Positions 47,100 to 59,554 of a stretch of 64,000 bases of DNA are shown here, one piece after another (position 1 is the first letter of the stretch; every line of letters starts with the position of its first letter). The DNA is from Primula veris. Taxonomy: Eukaryota > Streptophyta > Magnoliopsida > Ericales > Primulaceae. The DNA is taken from positions 34,396,702 to 34,460,701 of the forward strand of contig OY821743.1 of the NCBI GenBank assembly GCA_963682055.1, given 5' to 3'. The translations under genes and the position numbers were made by a program. Under the pieces are notes generated by a model. It was not told the origin of the DNA. It searched no databases and saw only the letters and a program-made list of their open reading frames with translations.

Positions 47100-48096
47100 G
47101 AATAAGTACTCCTTGAGCCTATAAATAGGGTGCTACCCTCACTTGAAAAACACAAGTTGAAAGACAAAGGTAAAGCCAAATCCAAGAGAGAGAGAAGCTC
47201 TACCGAAGTCAAGCCATCAACCACCAAGCATTCGAAGATCTTCATCAAACCCGAAGAACTTCAAGCAAGCTCATCAACAAAATCCAAGACAAATCCACCA
47301 TTTGATCCGCAAGAAGCTCCAAAGGCCGCGAATTAAGTGTTTTTCAAGACCAAGCATTCGAAGATCTTCATCAAACCCGAAGAACTTCAAGCAAGCTCAT
47401 CAATAAATCCGAGACAAATCCACCATTTGATCCGCAAGAAGCTCCAAAGGCCGCGAATTAAGTGTTTTTCAAGACCAAGCATTCGAAGATCTTCATCAAA
47501 CCCGAAGAACTTCAAGCAAGCTCATCAACAAATCCAAGACAAATCCACCATTCGATCCGCAAGAAGCTCCAAAGGCCGCGAATTAAGTGTTTTTCAAGAC
47601 CAAGCATTCGAAGATCTTCATCAAACACGAAGAACTTCAAGCAAGCTCATCAACAAAATCCAAGACAAATCCACCATTCGATCCGCAAGCAAGCTCCAAA
47701 GGCCGCGAATTAAGTGTTTTTCAAGACAAAGCATTCGAAGATCTTCATCAAGCCCGAAGACCTCCAATCAAGCTTGTCAACAAATTCAAGCAAGATCCTC
47801 ATTCGATCCTCGGAAACATTTCAAAACCACAAATCAAGCGTTTTCCAAGATCAAACTGACAAAGAAATACAAGTCAAGATCAACCTCAAAGGTCAAGCAA
47901 ATCAACAAGTCAATCATCACCAAACTATTGTAGCCAATAAGAACTCATTTGTGAAGAGATTAATCAAAGGACTTCTATTTTCTTTATTTTAGAAAATATT
48001 CAGAGATTGTACCCGCTAAATAAATAAATAAATTATTTTGCTTTCTCCATTTATTTTCTGTCTTGGTATATTAGATAGAAAAATTTGTGGGAAACA
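47100..48096 (+). mobile_element. 5' LTR (R-U5 part) of the Tat-lineage element
   Basis: A TATAAATAG box lies at 47120-47128. The ~125-bp tandem array follows from 47211, then an AT-rich stretch ending GGGAAACA at 48096, a few bases before the primer-binding site. U3 extends to the left for an unknown distance. Without a 3' LTR for comparison the border stays open. Confidence 0.6.
47211..47835 (+). repeat. ~125-bp tandem array (about 5 units) in the LTR/leader
   Basis: The segment ACCAAGCATTCGAAGATCTT recurs at 47223, 47349, 47474, 47599 and, with one change, 47726: spacings 126, 125, 125, 127. The units are nearly identical except the last. Because 125 is not a multiple of three, stops fall in each frame and the staggered open frames here are not genes. 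Confidence 0.92.
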
Positions 48097-48100
48097 AATT

Positions 48101-48119
48101 TTGGCACACCCGGTGGGAC
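48101..48119 (+). other. Probable primer-binding site
   Basis: TTGGCACACCCGGTGGGAC sits four bases after the LTR-like CA end and 47 bp before the polyprotein ATG. Closely similar sequences mark this position in Tat-lineage elements. Which tRNA it pairs with was not determined. Confidence 0.65.
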
Positions 48120-48165
48120 TATTTCTGCCATTCATCTTTTCTCTTCGTCAATCGATCAACCATTC

Positions 48166-51100
48166 ATGGCTCAAAATAAAAATACGCAAAACAGTCACAT
48201 CATGATGACCCGAAGCAAGTCCGCTGTCCAACTATCAACACCCTCATTCCTTGTCATGGGCAAAAAGGTAGAGGCTACCTCCGAAGTGAAAGCAAATTTC
48301 AAAGATGGTACATGGGCAAGTGACTCTTCTGATGAAGAAGGCTTGATTGGAAACCATCACTTGGAGGACAACTCAGATTCCATAAATACTCCCCGTTCAG
48401 TTGTTGCTACTTCAACAAACTCAACAAATATGCAAGTACTGGTGATAAACGCTCCTACGGTGGAAGAACAAGTTAATGCAATCGCTGGGACCCTAGAAAC
48501 TTTAATGAAGGCTCTTAATGAACGAGACGCTCAGATGGCGATATTGACTGACAGAGTTCAACAATTGGCAGAGCCACGCCAAGGGGAGAATCGACGTAGA
48601 ACTGAAGGAGGTGAAGGTTCTTCAAATGAGGAAAGGCCCTTAGAAATAACGAATGGCGTAATCCCTCTAGAGCAGCTGAAAGAGTTCATACTGGGTACCG
48701 TAAAAGGAAAATATGAAGAAGTGGCACATTCCTCCTTCGGCTATGTCAAACCTTACACACGGAGAATCGAACAGTTGAGGATGCCTTACGCATATCAGCC
48801 ACCCAAGTTTCAACAATTTGATGGCAAGGGAAATCCTAATCAACACATTGCACATTTCATCGAGACTTGCAACAATGCAGGGACTTATGGGGATCTCATG
48901 GTGAAGCAATTTGTCCGCACACTAAAAGGAAATGCCTTCGAATGGTATTGCGACTTGCAACCGGGATCAATAGACACTTGGGAACAATTGGAGCAAGGAT
49001 TCCTTAATCGTTTTTATAGCACTAGGCGCACTGTGAGCTTGATGGAATTGACAAATACCCGCCAATGGAAAGACGAGCCTGTTGAGGACTATATTCATCG
49101 ATGGAGGGGATTGAGCTTGAATTGCAAAGATAGACTGTCTGAAACATCAGCAATAGAGATGTGTGTTCAAGGCATGCATTGGGGATTGTCCTACATTCTC
49201 CAAGGAATAAAACCAAAAACATTTGAGGATTTGGCAAGTAGAGCTCATGACATGGAAGTTAGTATCTCGACTAGCAGTGACCAAGCTCTCCTACTTCCAG
49301 GAACCCAAAAGACTCCAAATAAACAAGATGGAAGGAAATGGATCAAATCTCGTGCAATAACTGATAAAAGAGAATCGTTTGTCGTGTCAACTCCATCTCA
49401 AAGCCTTCCTCCCATCAAGGTGAAAGCTAGCATGAAGAATGTTGAAGATGACAAACCCAATGTAAATCAAAGAAGTGAAAAAAGAAGACTCACGCTAAGA
49501 GAGATGCAAGAGAAGGAATACCCGTTTCCTGATAACGAAGTTCCTCGCATGCTAGAGGAACTCCTCGTACTTAAGCTAATCGATCTTCCACAAATGAAAC
49601 GTCCCGAAGAGGCCGACAAAGTTGATGATGCAAATTATTGCAAATTCCACCGTCTCGTCAGTCACCCAACCCACAAGTGCTTCGTCTTGAAGGAGAAGAT
49701 CGTACAATTGGCCGCTCAAGGAAAAATCTCTTTGGAGGATGAAGAGATAACTACTGCCAATTACACATGTATCATTACAAATCCAGAGTTTGAAAGCATG
49801 GACGAGAGAAGGACAGTCATGATTCAATTTGGATCTTTGCCGCCAATTGCAATCATCATGCAAAACTCGAGCACTGAAGGCAATATCTCGTGGACTTATG
49901 TTAGCCATACGAGAGGTTCAAGATTATCCACCAGCGAAGAATTGAGTGAGTTTGAAGAGGGAGAAGACTACCCTTCGAATAACCCACAACTACTACAAAA
50001 CGTACCAGTTCACTCCATTTATGAAGGACAACCTATTTATGAATTCAAGAAAGACGGCCATTGCTTCTTTGATGTCTGTGAATGCGAAGATTGCTTGGAT
50101 GACCAATGGGATGACTTCTTTGAAGACGATGAAGAAGCTAAGAGAAAGAGTAAGAAAAAGAAAAATAAGAGGAAATCAACCCAACAATCACTACGGGAAA
50201 GATACGAAGCTAGAGACCCAAGTGTTGGCCTGTTGGGTGAGCCATCAGGAAAGTTCGACTATTTTGTCCAATATACCAAAAAGAAAGAAGTGGGAGGATC
50301 AACACCACCCACATGGGAAGATTTTCATAGAGAAGACGAGAGATCGAATAACCCACAACCATTACAAAACGTACCAGTTCACTCCATTTATGAAGGACAA
50401 CCTATTTATGAATTCAAGAAAGACGGCCATTGCTTCTTTGATGTCTGTGAATGCAAAGATTGCTTGGATGACCAATGGGATGACTTCTTTGAAGACGATG
50501 CAGAAGCTAAGGGAAAGAGTAAGAAAAATAAAAATAAGAGGAAATCAACCCAACAATCACTACGGGAAAGATACGAAGCTAGAGACCCAAGTGTTGGCCT
50601 GTTGGGTGAGCCATCAGGAAAGTTCGACTATGTTGTCCAATATACCAAAAAGAAAGAAGAGGGAGGATCAACGCCACCCACATGGGAAGATGTTCATAGA
50701 GAGGACGAGACAAAAGAAGTCGATCAATCTCTCAACTCTACCAATCTACTTGAAGATTCCTTAGAAACACTCAAATTCGAAAGCAATGGCCAACCTTCGC
50801 ATGCGCTAGGGTTGTGTAAAGACTTTTGCCTGGAGTGTCAACAATTTCTAAAGAAAATGTATGAGGCCGACGATAAGCAAGTTGGGGTGCTAAAAGAATC
50901 CGAGGGGGATTACTATGTGCAGCGACTCCAAGGGAGAGTAGTTGAAGAAACATCAAATCCGGATATTAGTACGGGAGTGCCTATTGCATACTACTATCGA
51001 GGCAAGCCGATCTACAAGTTTAAAGAAGACAACGGTCATTGCTTCTGGGATGTTTGCGAGTGTGAAGGTTGCATGGAGGATGGTTACCTCGAAGATGAAG

Positions 51101-54100
51101 GGGACGAAGACTACTATTTTTCTAATTCATGCAATGTCGCAAGTATAGAGGAGTACACGGAAGAAAGCGAATGTGGTTCGGATGAAATTTCGGGAACATC
51201 ATTTCAAAAAGAAGAGGTGAATCAAGTGGCAGACGTGACAACTATTAACTTCTCTGATGACGATTTGGTGCTTGACACAAAACCTCATAATCGCCCACTC
51301 TTTGTTTCCGGATACATGCAAGACAAAAAGATAAATAGGATTTTACTAGATGGGGGGTCCGCTGTCAATATTCTACCACTGCGTACGTTAAACGATCTTG
51401 GAATTCCAACCAACGAATTATCACAAAGTCGTCTCATGATCCAGGGCTTTAATCAAGAAGGACAAAGGGCCGTTGGAAAAATCCACTTAAAGCTTGTGAT
51501 AGATGAAATGGTGTCGAGTGCGTTGTTTCACGTCCTTAATGCGAAAACTTCTTATAATATGCTTTTAGGACGACCATGGATTCACGAAAATGGAGTTGTC
51601 CCGTCTACACTTCACCAATGTTTCAAATATTGTAAGGACAATGTGGTGAAGAGGGTCATAGCTGATAATAATCCATTCAACGGAGTGGAATCATATTTCG
51701 CAGACGCTAAGTTCTACATGGATAAAGGGAAAGAAGTAGAACCATTTGTATCTGCTCCCTCTCTAGGTCCTATAAAAGAAAATGAAAAGATCGACAAAAG
51801 AAAGAAGACTGGAGTAGATGTTACAAAAGGCAAAGCAGGGACTAAGCTCTCGTCTCAAACTATTAAGTCGTTAAGTGTTGATAGTCACAAGGGTGGCGAC
51901 TTAACTTTTCCTATAACATCAATCAAGCAAGTTGGGGTACTTAAAGGATTTGTTAGACCAACACATGGCCCATTAACTGAGCATGGAGATTCATCAAAAG
52001 AAGTTTTCAGCCCAAAAGCATACAAAATGCTCGCAAATGCAGGCTATACATCTAAGGAATCAAGCCCCCTTGGAAAACTTACTCCGACAGTAATGGGGAA
52101 AGAATGTTACGGCCTTAACCAAACTCAGTGCATGTTGAAACAAAAAGGCTACATAGTAAAAGGATTACGTGCAGGGATTGGGTACAAGCCGCCTCAACCA
52201 GCAAAAATAATCATAAGAAAATCAAGCAACTGTTATATCACGTTCGAAGAAGAAGACTCAACACCAAAGTGTGAATCTTGTGGCTCAAATGATTTAGAAC
52301 CTCGTCGGCAATTATGGGTGGGAGAGCCCATTGTCCAACGGCCTCACTCATCTCGAACTATACCCCAAAGTTTTGAAAGGTTAACCATAAGGGGAGGCCC
52401 AATGCTCATAGAGTCGACAAGCAAAAGAGAACCTTCACTCGAAATATTGCTGAGAAGAAGGTCGGTATTCGAACGTTTAGGCGCGACCAAAAGAGCTTCA
52501 GTATTTCAAAGGTTAACAAAGAGAAAATCAGCTTTTAAGCGCCTGGGGGCATCTGAAAGGAAAACATGGTTCGCTCAAATGCGCCGTAAAAGAACAATGA
52601 AATCTGTAGAGGATAATAACATCCTGCAACTAGAGAAATTGGAAATTGCGGAATCCTACCACATCACTCTTATGGATGACGAGGAACAAGTTGAAAGAGA
52701 TATAGCAGAGGCACCAGAAGAACTTGAAGAGGGCGTCCAATCCACTGTGGATGAGTTAGAAGAAGTAAATCTTGGCACAGTGGATGATCCGCGACCAACA
52801 TACTTAAGTGCGCTTTTAACCGATAAAGATAAAGAAGGCTACATCAAGTTGCTTAAGGAATTCAAGGATGTCTTCGCTTGGAGTTATGAAGAAATGCCAG
52901 GGCTGGACCCAAAAATAGCAGTCCACCACCTAGCGGTAAAACATGGAGCACGGCCAGTTAAGCAAGCTCAACGGAGATTTCGAGCAGAATTGGTTCAGCA
53001 AATTGAGTTGGAAGTTAACAAGCTCATTGAGGCAGGGTTCATAAGAGAAGTCAAATATCCGACATGGATCTCAAGCATAGTTCCTGTGAAGAAAAAGAAT
53101 GGCCAGATTCGAGTATGCGTTGACTTTCGAGATCTCAACAATGCATGTCCTAAAGATGAGTTTCCGCTACCCATAACCGAACTCATGGTTGATGCTACAA
53201 CTGGGCATGAAACTTTGTCGTTCATGGATGGATCGTCTGGGTATAATCAAATCCGCATGGACCCACGAGATGAAGAGATGACCGCCTTTCGCACGCCTAA
53301 AGGTATCTACTGTTACAAGGTGATGCCATTTGGATTAAAGAATGCTGGCGCGACTTACCAAAGAGCAATGCAAAGGATCTTCGATGACATGCTCCACAAG
53401 AACATTGAGTGCTATGTAGACGACATTGTTGTAAAGACCAAAAACCACCATAAACACCTCGAAGACCTAGAGGCGGTTTTCAAACGATTACGACGCTTTC
53501 AGCTCAAGATGAATCCGCTTAAATGTGCCTTCGGGGTCACATCGGGAAAATTCCTTGGATTTATCGTTCGCCATCGAGGAATCGAAATCGACGAATCCAA
53601 AATCGAGGCCATCATGAAGGTACAAGCCCCAAGAAATATTCACGAGCTAAGAAGCCTACAAGGAAAACTCGCGTATATTCAACGATTCATCTCAAACCTG
53701 GCAGGTCGTTGCCAACCTTTCAGTCGACTCATGAAAAAGGGGACCCCATTCGAATGGGATGAATCATGTGATAATGCTCTTGACGCAATCAAGTCTTACC
53801 TAGTAAATCCCCCTGTATTAGGAGCTCCAATTCTTGGAAAGCCTTTACTTCTATACCTTGCGGCACAAGAGCGGTCCATTGGAGGTCTATTAGCCCAAGA
53901 AAATGACGTCGGAAAAGAGAATGCTTTGTATTATCTTAGTAGAACAATGACTTCGTGCGAATTGAATTACACGCCAATCGAGAAAATGTGTTTGGCCTTG
54001 GTTTTTGCGATAAAGAAGTTAAGGCATTATTTTCAGGCCCATACAATTCGACTTATATCTAAAGCAAATCCGGTCAAGTACGTTATGTCTAAACCAGTGT

Positions 54101-56061
54101 GGTCAGACCGCCTAGCCAGGTGGGCACTTCTCTTTCAAGAATTTGAAATAATCTATGTTCCTCAAAAGGCCGTCAAGGGTCAAGTTCTTGCAGATTTCCT
54201 TGCTGACCACCCAATGCCCGCTGAATGGGAGCTATCTGAAGACCTACCCGATGAAGATGTAATGTGTATAGAGGTTCAGCCGCCCTGGTCAATGTATTTT
54301 GATGGGGCCGCAAACAGCGAAGGCGCCGGTGCAGGGGTCGTGTTCCTAAGTCCGGAGGGAGATGTTTTTCCCTATGCTTTCACTCTCACACAGAAATGCT
54401 CAAACAATATGGCAGAGTATCAAGCTCTCATATTAGGATTGGAGATGGCGCTAAATGCAAAACACCAGCATATTAGGGTGTATGGAGATTCCAAGTTGAT
54501 CATAAATCAAGTTCTAAATGAATATGAGGTCAAGAAGATAGAATTGATACCATATCAAGGCTATGCCGCGAATCTCATTTCGTGGCTTGGAGATGTTACA
54601 TTAGACCATGTTCCAAGAAAAGAGAACAAACAAGCTGATGCATTGGCAAAATTGGCGTCCAACATTGCCCTGCCGGACAAACACATGAGCGTTCCAATAT
54701 GTAAAAGATGGGTAATCCCTCCACAATTAGAAGATGAAGAAATAATTCCAGAAAATAATGATGAGACCGTAGAGGAAGTTACAGCTGTTTCGGTCCTTGA
54801 GATTGAAGAGGAAGACTGGAGGCAGTCACTTATCGATTACTTACAACATGGAAAGTTACCCGACGATCGACACAGGAAGATAGATGTGAGACGACGCGCT
54901 GCAAGGTTCGTCTATTATAAAAATACGCTCTATCGACGATCTTTTGAAGGGGTGTTCTTACGCTGTCTTAGTGGAGAAGAGGCAAAGCAAGCGATGGAAG
55001 AAGCACATTCCGGAGTATGTGGCGCTCACCAAACTGGTCCAAAACTTCATTTTCGAATTAAAAGAATGGGGTACTACTGGCCCAGCATGGTTAAAGATTG
55101 TATCAATTTTGCCAAGAGGTGTCAACCTTGCCAATTTCATGCTAATTTTATCCACCAACCACATGAACCTTTACACCCTACGGTCGCGTCTTGGCCTTTT
55201 GAAGCTTGGGGATTAGATGCGATAGGGCCTCTGCCAAAGTCATCTGGAGGTCATCTTTACATTTTAGCAGCTACAGATTATTTCTCCAGATGGGCTGAAG
55301 CTGTGCCTTTGAAAGCTGTGAAGAAAGATACGGTGGTGGATTTCATCAAATCAAATATCATTTTTAGGTATGGAGTGCCACGTTACATCATTAACGATAA
55401 CGGAACTCCCTTTTACAACAAATTGGTAACAAGTCTATGCGAGAAATTCGGCTTCAAGCAACATAACTCTTCCATGTATAACGCACCAGCTAATGGGCTT
55501 GCCGAAGCTTTTAATAAGACACTTGGGAATCTGTTGAAGAAGGTCGTGGCTAAGTCCAAGCGAGATTGGCACGAGAGAATCAAGGAAGCTCTATGGGCAT
55601 ATCGGACGACGTATCGAACATCAACTCAAGCCACCCCATATTCTTTGGTGTACGGCGTGGAAGCTGTTTTGCCCCTAGAAATACAAATTCCATCACTAAG
55701 GATTGCCCTCCAAGAAGGATTAACGCTAGAAGATAATGCCCGCCTTCGTCTCGAAGAACTTGAATCACTGGATGAAAAAAGGCTTGAAGCGCAACAAAGG
55801 TTGGAATGTTATCAAGCTCGTATGTCAAAATCATTCAACAAAAGGGTCAAGCAAAGGTCCTTCCAAAAAGAAGACTTGGTGCTCGCAGTAAGAAGACCCA
55901 TCATCATGACACGCCGAATGGGAAATAAATTCGTCTCCAAATGGGATGGTCCGCACACGGTAATCGAAGTTTATTCAAATGGTGCATACAAGTTACGTTC
56001 TCAAGATGGATTAGAAATTGGGCCTATCAACGGAAAGTTCCTAAAGCGCTATTACTCTTGA
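48166..56061 (+). CDS. Tat-lineage Ty3/gypsy gag-pol polyprotein, uninterrupted
   Basis: A single frame of 2,631 aa from the ATG at 48166 (the frame stays open upstream, but without ATG). Order: gag (about residues 209-368, [22 protein letters not shown]); Cys/His knuckle YCKFHRL...HKCF (about 491-506); an unusual His/Cys module present about three times (606-985); protease with [12 protein letters not shown] (about 1041-1155); reverse transcriptase with YVDD (codon at 53413); RNase H; a second RNase H (about 2040-2165, [37 protein letters not shown]) which is the hallmark of the Tat/Ogre lineage; integrase with HHCC zinc site and D, D, E residues (LDAIGP, INDNG, GLAEAFN). All catalytic motifs read intact, so this copy is young or recently active. 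Confidence 0.95.
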   Translation: MAQNKNTQNSHIMMTRSKSAVQLSTPSFLVMGKKVEATSEVKANFKDGTWASDSSDEEGLIGNHHLEDNSDSINTPRSVVATSTNSTNMQVLVINAPTVEEQVNAIAGTLETLMKALNERDAQMAILTDRVQQLAEPRQGENRRRTEGGEGSSNEERPLEITNGVIPLEQLKEFILGTVKGKYEEVAHSSFGYVKPYTRRIEQLRMPYAYQPPKFQQFDGKGNPNQHIAHFIETCNNAGTYGDLMVKQFVRTLKGNAFEWYCDLQPGSIDTWEQLEQGFLNRFYSTRRTVSLMELTNTRQWKDEPVEDYIHRWRGLSLNCKDRLSETSAIEMCVQGMHWGLSYILQGIKPKTFEDLASRAHDMEVSISTSSDQALLLPGTQKTPNKQDGRKWIKSRAITDKRESFVVSTPSQSLPPIKVKASMKNVEDDKPNVNQRSEKRRLTLREMQEKEYPFPDNEVPRMLEELLVLKLIDLPQMKRPEEADKVDDANYCKFHRLVSHPTHKCFVLKEKIVQLAAQGKISLEDEEITTANYTCIITNPEFESMDERRTVMIQFGSLPPIAIIMQNSSTEGNISWTYVSHTRGSRLSTSEELSEFEEGEDYPSNNPQLLQNVPVHSIYEGQPIYEFKKDGHCFFDVCECEDCLDDQWDDFFEDDEEAKRKSKKKKNKRKSTQQSLRERYEARDPSVGLLGEPSGKFDYFVQYTKKKEVGGSTPPTWEDFHREDERSNNPQPLQNVPVHSIYEGQPIYEFKKDGHCFFDVCECKDCLDDQWDDFFEDDAEAKGKSKKNKNKRKSTQQSLRERYEARDPSVGLLGEPSGKFDYVVQYTKKKEEGGSTPPTWEDVHREDETKEVDQSLNSTNLLEDSLETLKFESNGQPSHALGLCKDFCLECQQFLKKMYEADDKQVGVLKESEGDYYVQRLQGRVVEETSNPDISTGVPIAYYYRGKPIYKFKEDNGHCFWDVCECEGCMEDGYLEDEGDEDYYFSNSCNVASIEEYTEESECGSDEISGTSFQKEEVNQVADVTTINFSDDDLVLDTKPHNRPLFVSGYMQDKKINRILLDGGSAVNILPLRTLNDLGIPTNELSQSRLMIQGFNQEGQRAVGKIHLKLVIDEMVSSALFHVLNAKTSYNMLLGRPWIHENGVVPSTLHQCFKYCKDNVVKRVIADNNPFNGVESYFADAKFYMDKGKEVEPFVSAPSLGPIKENEKIDKRKKTGVDVTKGKAGTKLSSQTIKSLSVDSHKGGDLTFPITSIKQVGVLKGFVRPTHGPLTEHGDSSKEVFSPKAYKMLANAGYTSKESSPLGKLTPTVMGKECYGLNQTQCMLKQKGYIVKGLRAGIGYKPPQPAKIIIRKSSNCYITFEEEDSTPKCESCGSNDLEPRRQLWVGEPIVQRPHSSRTIPQSFERLTIRGGPMLIESTSKREPSLEILLRRRSVFERLGATKRASVFQRLTKRKSAFKRLGASERKTWFAQMRRKRTMKSVEDNNILQLEKLEIAESYHITLMDDEEQVERDIAEAPEELEEGVQSTVDELEEVNLGTVDDPRPTYLSALLTDKDKEGYIKLLKEFKDVFAWSYEEMPGLDPKIAVHHLAVKHGARPVKQAQRRFRAELVQQIELEVNKLIEAGFIREVKYPTWISSIVPVKKKNGQIRVCVDFRDLNNACPKDEFPLPITELMVDATTGHETLSFMDGSSGYNQIRMDPRDEEMTAFRTPKGIYCYKVMPFGLKNAGATYQRAMQRIFDDMLHKNIECYVDDIVVKTKNHHKHLEDLEAVFKRLRRFQLKMNPLKCAFGVTSGKFLGFIVRHRGIEIDESKIEAIMKVQAPRNIHELRSLQGKLAYIQRFISNLAGRCQPFSRLMKKGTPFEWDESCDNALDAIKSYLVNPPVLGAPILGKPLLLYLAAQERSIGGLLAQENDVGKENALYYLSRTMTSCELNYTPIEKMCLALVFAIKKLRHYFQAHTIRLISKANPVKYVMSKPVWSDRLARWALLFQEFEIIYVPQKAVKGQVLADFLADHPMPAEWELSEDLPDEDVMCIEVQPPWSMYFDGAANSEGAGAGVVFLSPEGDVFPYAFTLTQKCSNNMAEYQALILGLEMALNAKHQHIRVYGDSKLIINQVLNEYEVKKIELIPYQGYAANLISWLGDVTLDHVPRKENKQADALAKLASNIALPDKHMSVPICKRWVIPPQLEDEEIIPENNDETVEEVTAVSVLEIEEEDWRQSLIDYLQHGKLPDDRHRKIDVRRRAARFVYYKNTLYRRSFEGVFLRCLSGEEAKQAMEEAHSGVCGAHQTGPKLHFRIKRMGYYWPSMVKDCINFAKRCQPCQFHANFIHQPHEPLHPTVASWPFEAWGLDAIGPLPKSSGGHLYILAATDYFSRWAEAVPLKAVKKDTVVDFIKSNIIFRYGVPRYIINDNGTPFYNKLVTSLCEKFGFKQHNSSMYNAPANGLAEAFNKTLGNLLKKVVAKSKRDWHERIKEALWAYRTTYRTSTQATPYSLVYGVEAVLPLEIQIPSLRIALQEGLTLEDNARLRLEELESLDEKRLEAQQRLECYQARMSKSFNKRVKQRSFQKEDLVLAVRRPIIMTRRMGNKFVSKWDGPHTVIEVYSNGAYKLRSQDGLEIGPINGKFLKRYYS
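49981..51120 (+). repeat. Threefold in-frame duplication of a His/Cys module inside the polyprotein
   Basis: Units start at 49981 and 50350 (369 bp, 123 codons apart) and are about 95% identical; a third, diverged unit covers about 50806-51120. Each carries YxGxPIYxFKxDxGHCF(F/W)DVCEC followed by xxC and an acidic run, and the first two also [20 protein letters not shown]. The spacing HCX4CXCX2C suggests metal binding. It lies between gag and protease, a place that is normally a short linker. Confidence 0.9.
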
Positions 56062-56144
56062 AGAAATCGAAGACACTCCTTGACGCAAGAGTATAAAGTG
56101 CATGTTACTCGTTGCCCACATGAGTATAAATTGTGTGGCAACAA

Positions 56145-56330
56145 AATGAACTACGTTTGGCTTGATCCTTCACGGGTACGTAGGCAATTTGAGACTTGTC
56201 TCAAGTTCAGTCATAACTAAAAAAAAAAAACAAAAAAAAAACAAAAAAAAAAAAAAAAATGAACTACGTTTGGCTTGATCCTTCACGGGTACGTAGGCAA
56301 TTTGAGACTTGTCTCAAGTTCAGTCATAAC
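56145..56330 (+). repeat. Direct repeat of a ~72-bp conserved post-pol segment
   Basis: AATGAACTACGTTTGGCTTG, CCTTCACGGGTACGTAGGCA and TTTGAGACTTGTCTCAAGTT occur at 56145-56217 and again at 56259-56330, separated by about 40 bases of almost pure A. A GAACTACG...GGGTACGTAGGCA segment after pol is familiar from Tat/Ogre-type elements, which supports that this stretch still belongs to the retrotransposon. Confidence 0.85.
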
Positions 56331-56553
56331 ATAACAAAAAAAAATCACATCCATTATATCTCACAAGATAAAATCAATTAAGAAAGTAAGAAACGCAAGC
56401 AAGACAAATATTGAAAAGGCAAAAATAACCGAATTTATTCAGAATAGAGATTGTGCTGGTTACATCAAATGTCGCAAAAAAAAAAAAAAAAGAGGGGTGC
56501 AAACGAACAAAGTAGCATATCTCAAATCTAAGGAAACAAAAAGAAAGTGCAAG

Positions 56554-59401
56554 CTAAGAAAACAACTTAAAGTCTACAAGTTCGTCGCGGTAACTCTCTA
56601 GAAAACTTGATAAAAATCCCAAATCATTCTCAGCATCTTCACTCTGGGCGCACTTAGCTTCAAGTGTCGAAACTTCCTCGGTCACAACATCAATGTCACG
56701 TTGTATTTGAGATACCATAGCCCTCTCATTCGCCAACGACGATTCCACTATGGCTTTTTCAGCTTCTAACTTCTCGATTTGTGTAGTTATATTTGCGAGT
56801 AGTTCTTCTTGATCAGCGACATTGGCCTTGTGTTTACCTTGCTCACCAACCATAGCTGTGGTCAGCCTAGTTTTCTCTTCGATGGCCATTTTATGGATAT
56901 CTCTGGAGTCTGCCTCTAAAGATGATAGCTGCACACTAAATTCACAAGCCCTTGCAAGCAAATCAAACACCTTCCTCCTCAGTAACGATAAATCCATGAC
57001 CTTTGTATGCTCCATCGCATCGAGTATTGTTGTAGCAACATCGTCTAGGAAACTCAAGTCTTCAACCGAACACCTAGAGAGTTTTTGGGTAAATTCCGTC
57101 CACAAAGAGATGAGATACTTCCTCGCATGTTCCGACACAATATCTTCAGCACCGACAAATATAGAAGCAGCAGGGGAAGCTCGTGGATGCAAGGGTTTCG
57201 CTGTTAAGGCCTTTGTCAAAGTCTGGGGTTGATTTGAATTACCTTCTCCAACCAATAAGTCATTTTTTTTAATCTTGTTGAAAAGATCGAGAGAAGTTGG
57301 ACCTTCGACAGATCCCTCACTAGCATTTGGAGCCTTGTCTTCTTCATTGCCGAGTAAGTCCGACATATTTGCTGCAATAGGCAAGTCCCGCATAAAATTC
57401 TTAGCAAGCTCGAAATTATCATCCTCGAGACAAAACTCCACCTTAAAATGAGACGCAAAGGCAATAGTCAAAAATAAAACAATGATAAGGTTACACTTAG
57501 GTAAAAAAAAAAAAAAAAAAACTTTGCGTAAGTAAAGTTCTCAAACGTACCCCATTCAAGAGTGTGCCCTTTGGCGCACCGTCTGCTGCAAGATCAACAA
57601 CTTCTTTCTGAGGAACGATTGCTTTCATCTTCTTGCTCCGATGATGCAGTTCACTCCCGCTCAAGTTATCTTCTGGTTCGGCTTGAGGGGTAGAACGTTT
57701 TTCCGGACGAAAATTTGTGACAGGGACTGGAGGCTTTGACTTTTTGCTTTCAGGAACTTCGACTTCCTTAGGCACAGGCAGGTCAGAAATTACTTTCTTT
57801 ACAGAAGATATTATAATATGACGTCCCGAAAAAAGGTAGTTCCCATGCACTTTCTTCCACCAATCAACAAAAGCACCACTTTTATACGTCCTCAGATCTG
57901 ACACAAGAGGTGGAATAACTGCCTTAGAATCACTGTAATCGTTCATACTTGAGCACCAATGTTTAAAGCCCTCTTCAAGTGATGAGTCTCGAATAGATTT
58001 TTCCCCCGATTCGAACGGCACCAGTTGCCTAAACCCGAATTGTCGGCTGAATCGATGAGCATTGTAGGGCTCCAATACAAAACCATCCCCACGTCGCAGA
58101 GTTAATAAACACGGCCGAATAGCGGCAAATCTCGCCCACTGGTCAACACTTAATGGTTTTGCTTTAAGAAAAGGTGCAAGAGGTTGTCGTCTACACTTAA
58201 CAAACGAAGTTGCGTTCCAACGAATAGTATCACCAGAATAAATTAACTCACGAGCACGCTTGTCACCTAAGGATTTAGCACCTCCTTGACCAGAATACTT
58301 AGCCATCATCGGGTTAACTGGAGGCTGCGGTATCATGTAGTGGGTATCGAAGTAATAAGCCATCCACGCAAGAACATAATGAATAGGAAGGCTAGCTCTT
58401 GACACGCCTGGTGTTGGTGAGTTCGAAATAGTATTCATTCCTCTATATATGCAGGCCAACACTGGGTAGGCGAGACTAATTTTTGTGCCAGTGGCCATTG
58501 AGGCAGCGGGTTTAAATATGGTAGGACGAATATGAAGATTGTTTCCCTCGGGTAGAACAAATGCGCATAGCCAACAAGACAAGAACGCTGCAAGATATAC
58601 CTCCATAAAAAGATGATCTGGGACACTCAGCAATGCAAAAGTCTCTTTAGCACACGACGACCAACCCTTGACATTTTTTATGACACCACTTGGATTTCCA
58701 TGATATTTGGGACGCTTTTCCTTTGATAATGATTGCACGGTGGGTTTGACGTGCCATAGATCACCCTTGAACCAAAAATCCACCCAATCGACCATAGATA
58801 CCTTATCTTTTTTGGTCAGAAGGTGAAAAGCCGAAAGCAAAAATCGGCAAGCACGGAACGTTTTCGGATTATTATCATTGGATCGTAATTCATCGGGGTA
58901 GGGGATGACCTCATCAAAAATTGAACCAAATACAGGAAGACCACCGATGGCATATAGATCCCAAAGTGAAATGGATGCCTCCCCCGCCGAAGTATGAAGA
59001 GAGTTGGTCTGGGAACACCACGACTCGCAAAAGGCACGGAGAACGTCGATTTCCTTCTCATATGTAAAAAGGGACGCATAGATGGCATCATACAAATCAG
59101 CGTTTCTCAACATAGAACACTCACGACCCAGAACGTCTTCCAGCCACTCCCAATACTTCGGTATATAAGAAAATTTGCCGAGTATGTTTAGATTTGGGCC
59201 CCACCTTGCCTCTCCATTAATGATACGTCGGCCAAGAGTGTTGTACGGTTGATTTTTAGGATCCTTTTTGTCGAATGGTGACTCGAGGTATATCTCTCCG
59301 TGTTTATCTTCGCGAGTCCATGCTTTAACTCTAGGAATACTTTCTAGCGCCGGCCAGGCAGGGGCATGACGACCGGTCAACGGTTGATGGATGCTCATCA
59401 T
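56554..59401 (-). CDS. Antisense plant mobile domain (PMD) plus coiled-coil gene in the Tat element
   Basis: Exon 1 is 59401-57551, exon 2 is 57441-56554, joined in phase 0 across a 109-bp intron (donor GGG|GTACGT, acceptor TTTTAAG|GTG): 912 aa, no stop. The first ~480 residues form a PMD (aminotransferase-like, PF10536-type) domain: IPKYWEWLEDVL, DAIYASLFTYE, SISLWDLYAIGGLPVFG, FRACRFLLSAFHLL. Then follow a Lys/Pro-rich linker and, in exon 2, a long heptad-like segment (EELLANITTQIEKLEAEKAI and beyond). PMD proteins include host MAIN/MAIL factors and extra ORFs carried by Tat-lineage elements, often antisense and 3' of pol; this matches. The function in the element is unknown. The intron and intact frame suggest it is transcribed from its own promoter to the right of 59401. 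Confidence 0.88.
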
Positions 59402-59554
59402 GTCTGCTAAGAAACTTTTTTTCCCCTAATACAAATGAGATGTATTTGTGATGGGTAGGGTTCATATAAAAGAATAATATTCTTGTATATATTCACCTTG
59501 CTGTATTGATAATATTATATAATAACATCTGTATTTTGCCAGTTAAATTTGCAG
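59402..59554. other. Junction between the PMD gene start and the TAF4 intron
   Basis: About 150 bp separate the PMD start codon from the first TAF4 acceptor (TTTGCAG). It must contain the PMD 5' region, the right border of the retrotransposon remnant, and the end of a TAF4 intron with its branch site. No LTR end or target duplication is visible. Confidence 0.55.

Noticed and set aside
47130..47992. Overlapping open frames of 68-198 aa reading a repeated KTKHSKIFIKPEEL-type peptide
   Set aside because: They are frame-staggered readings of the 125-bp non-coding tandem array in the LTR/leader; each copy shifts frame because 125 is not divisible by three.
49946..50764. 272-aa open frame in a second reading frame of the polyprotein
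   Set aside because: It is a shadow of the duplicated His/Cys module; the main frame holds all the known domains.
56822..57232. 136-aa plus-strand ORF
   Set aside because: It is antisense to exon 2 of the PMD gene, whose coiled-coil composition keeps the other strand open.
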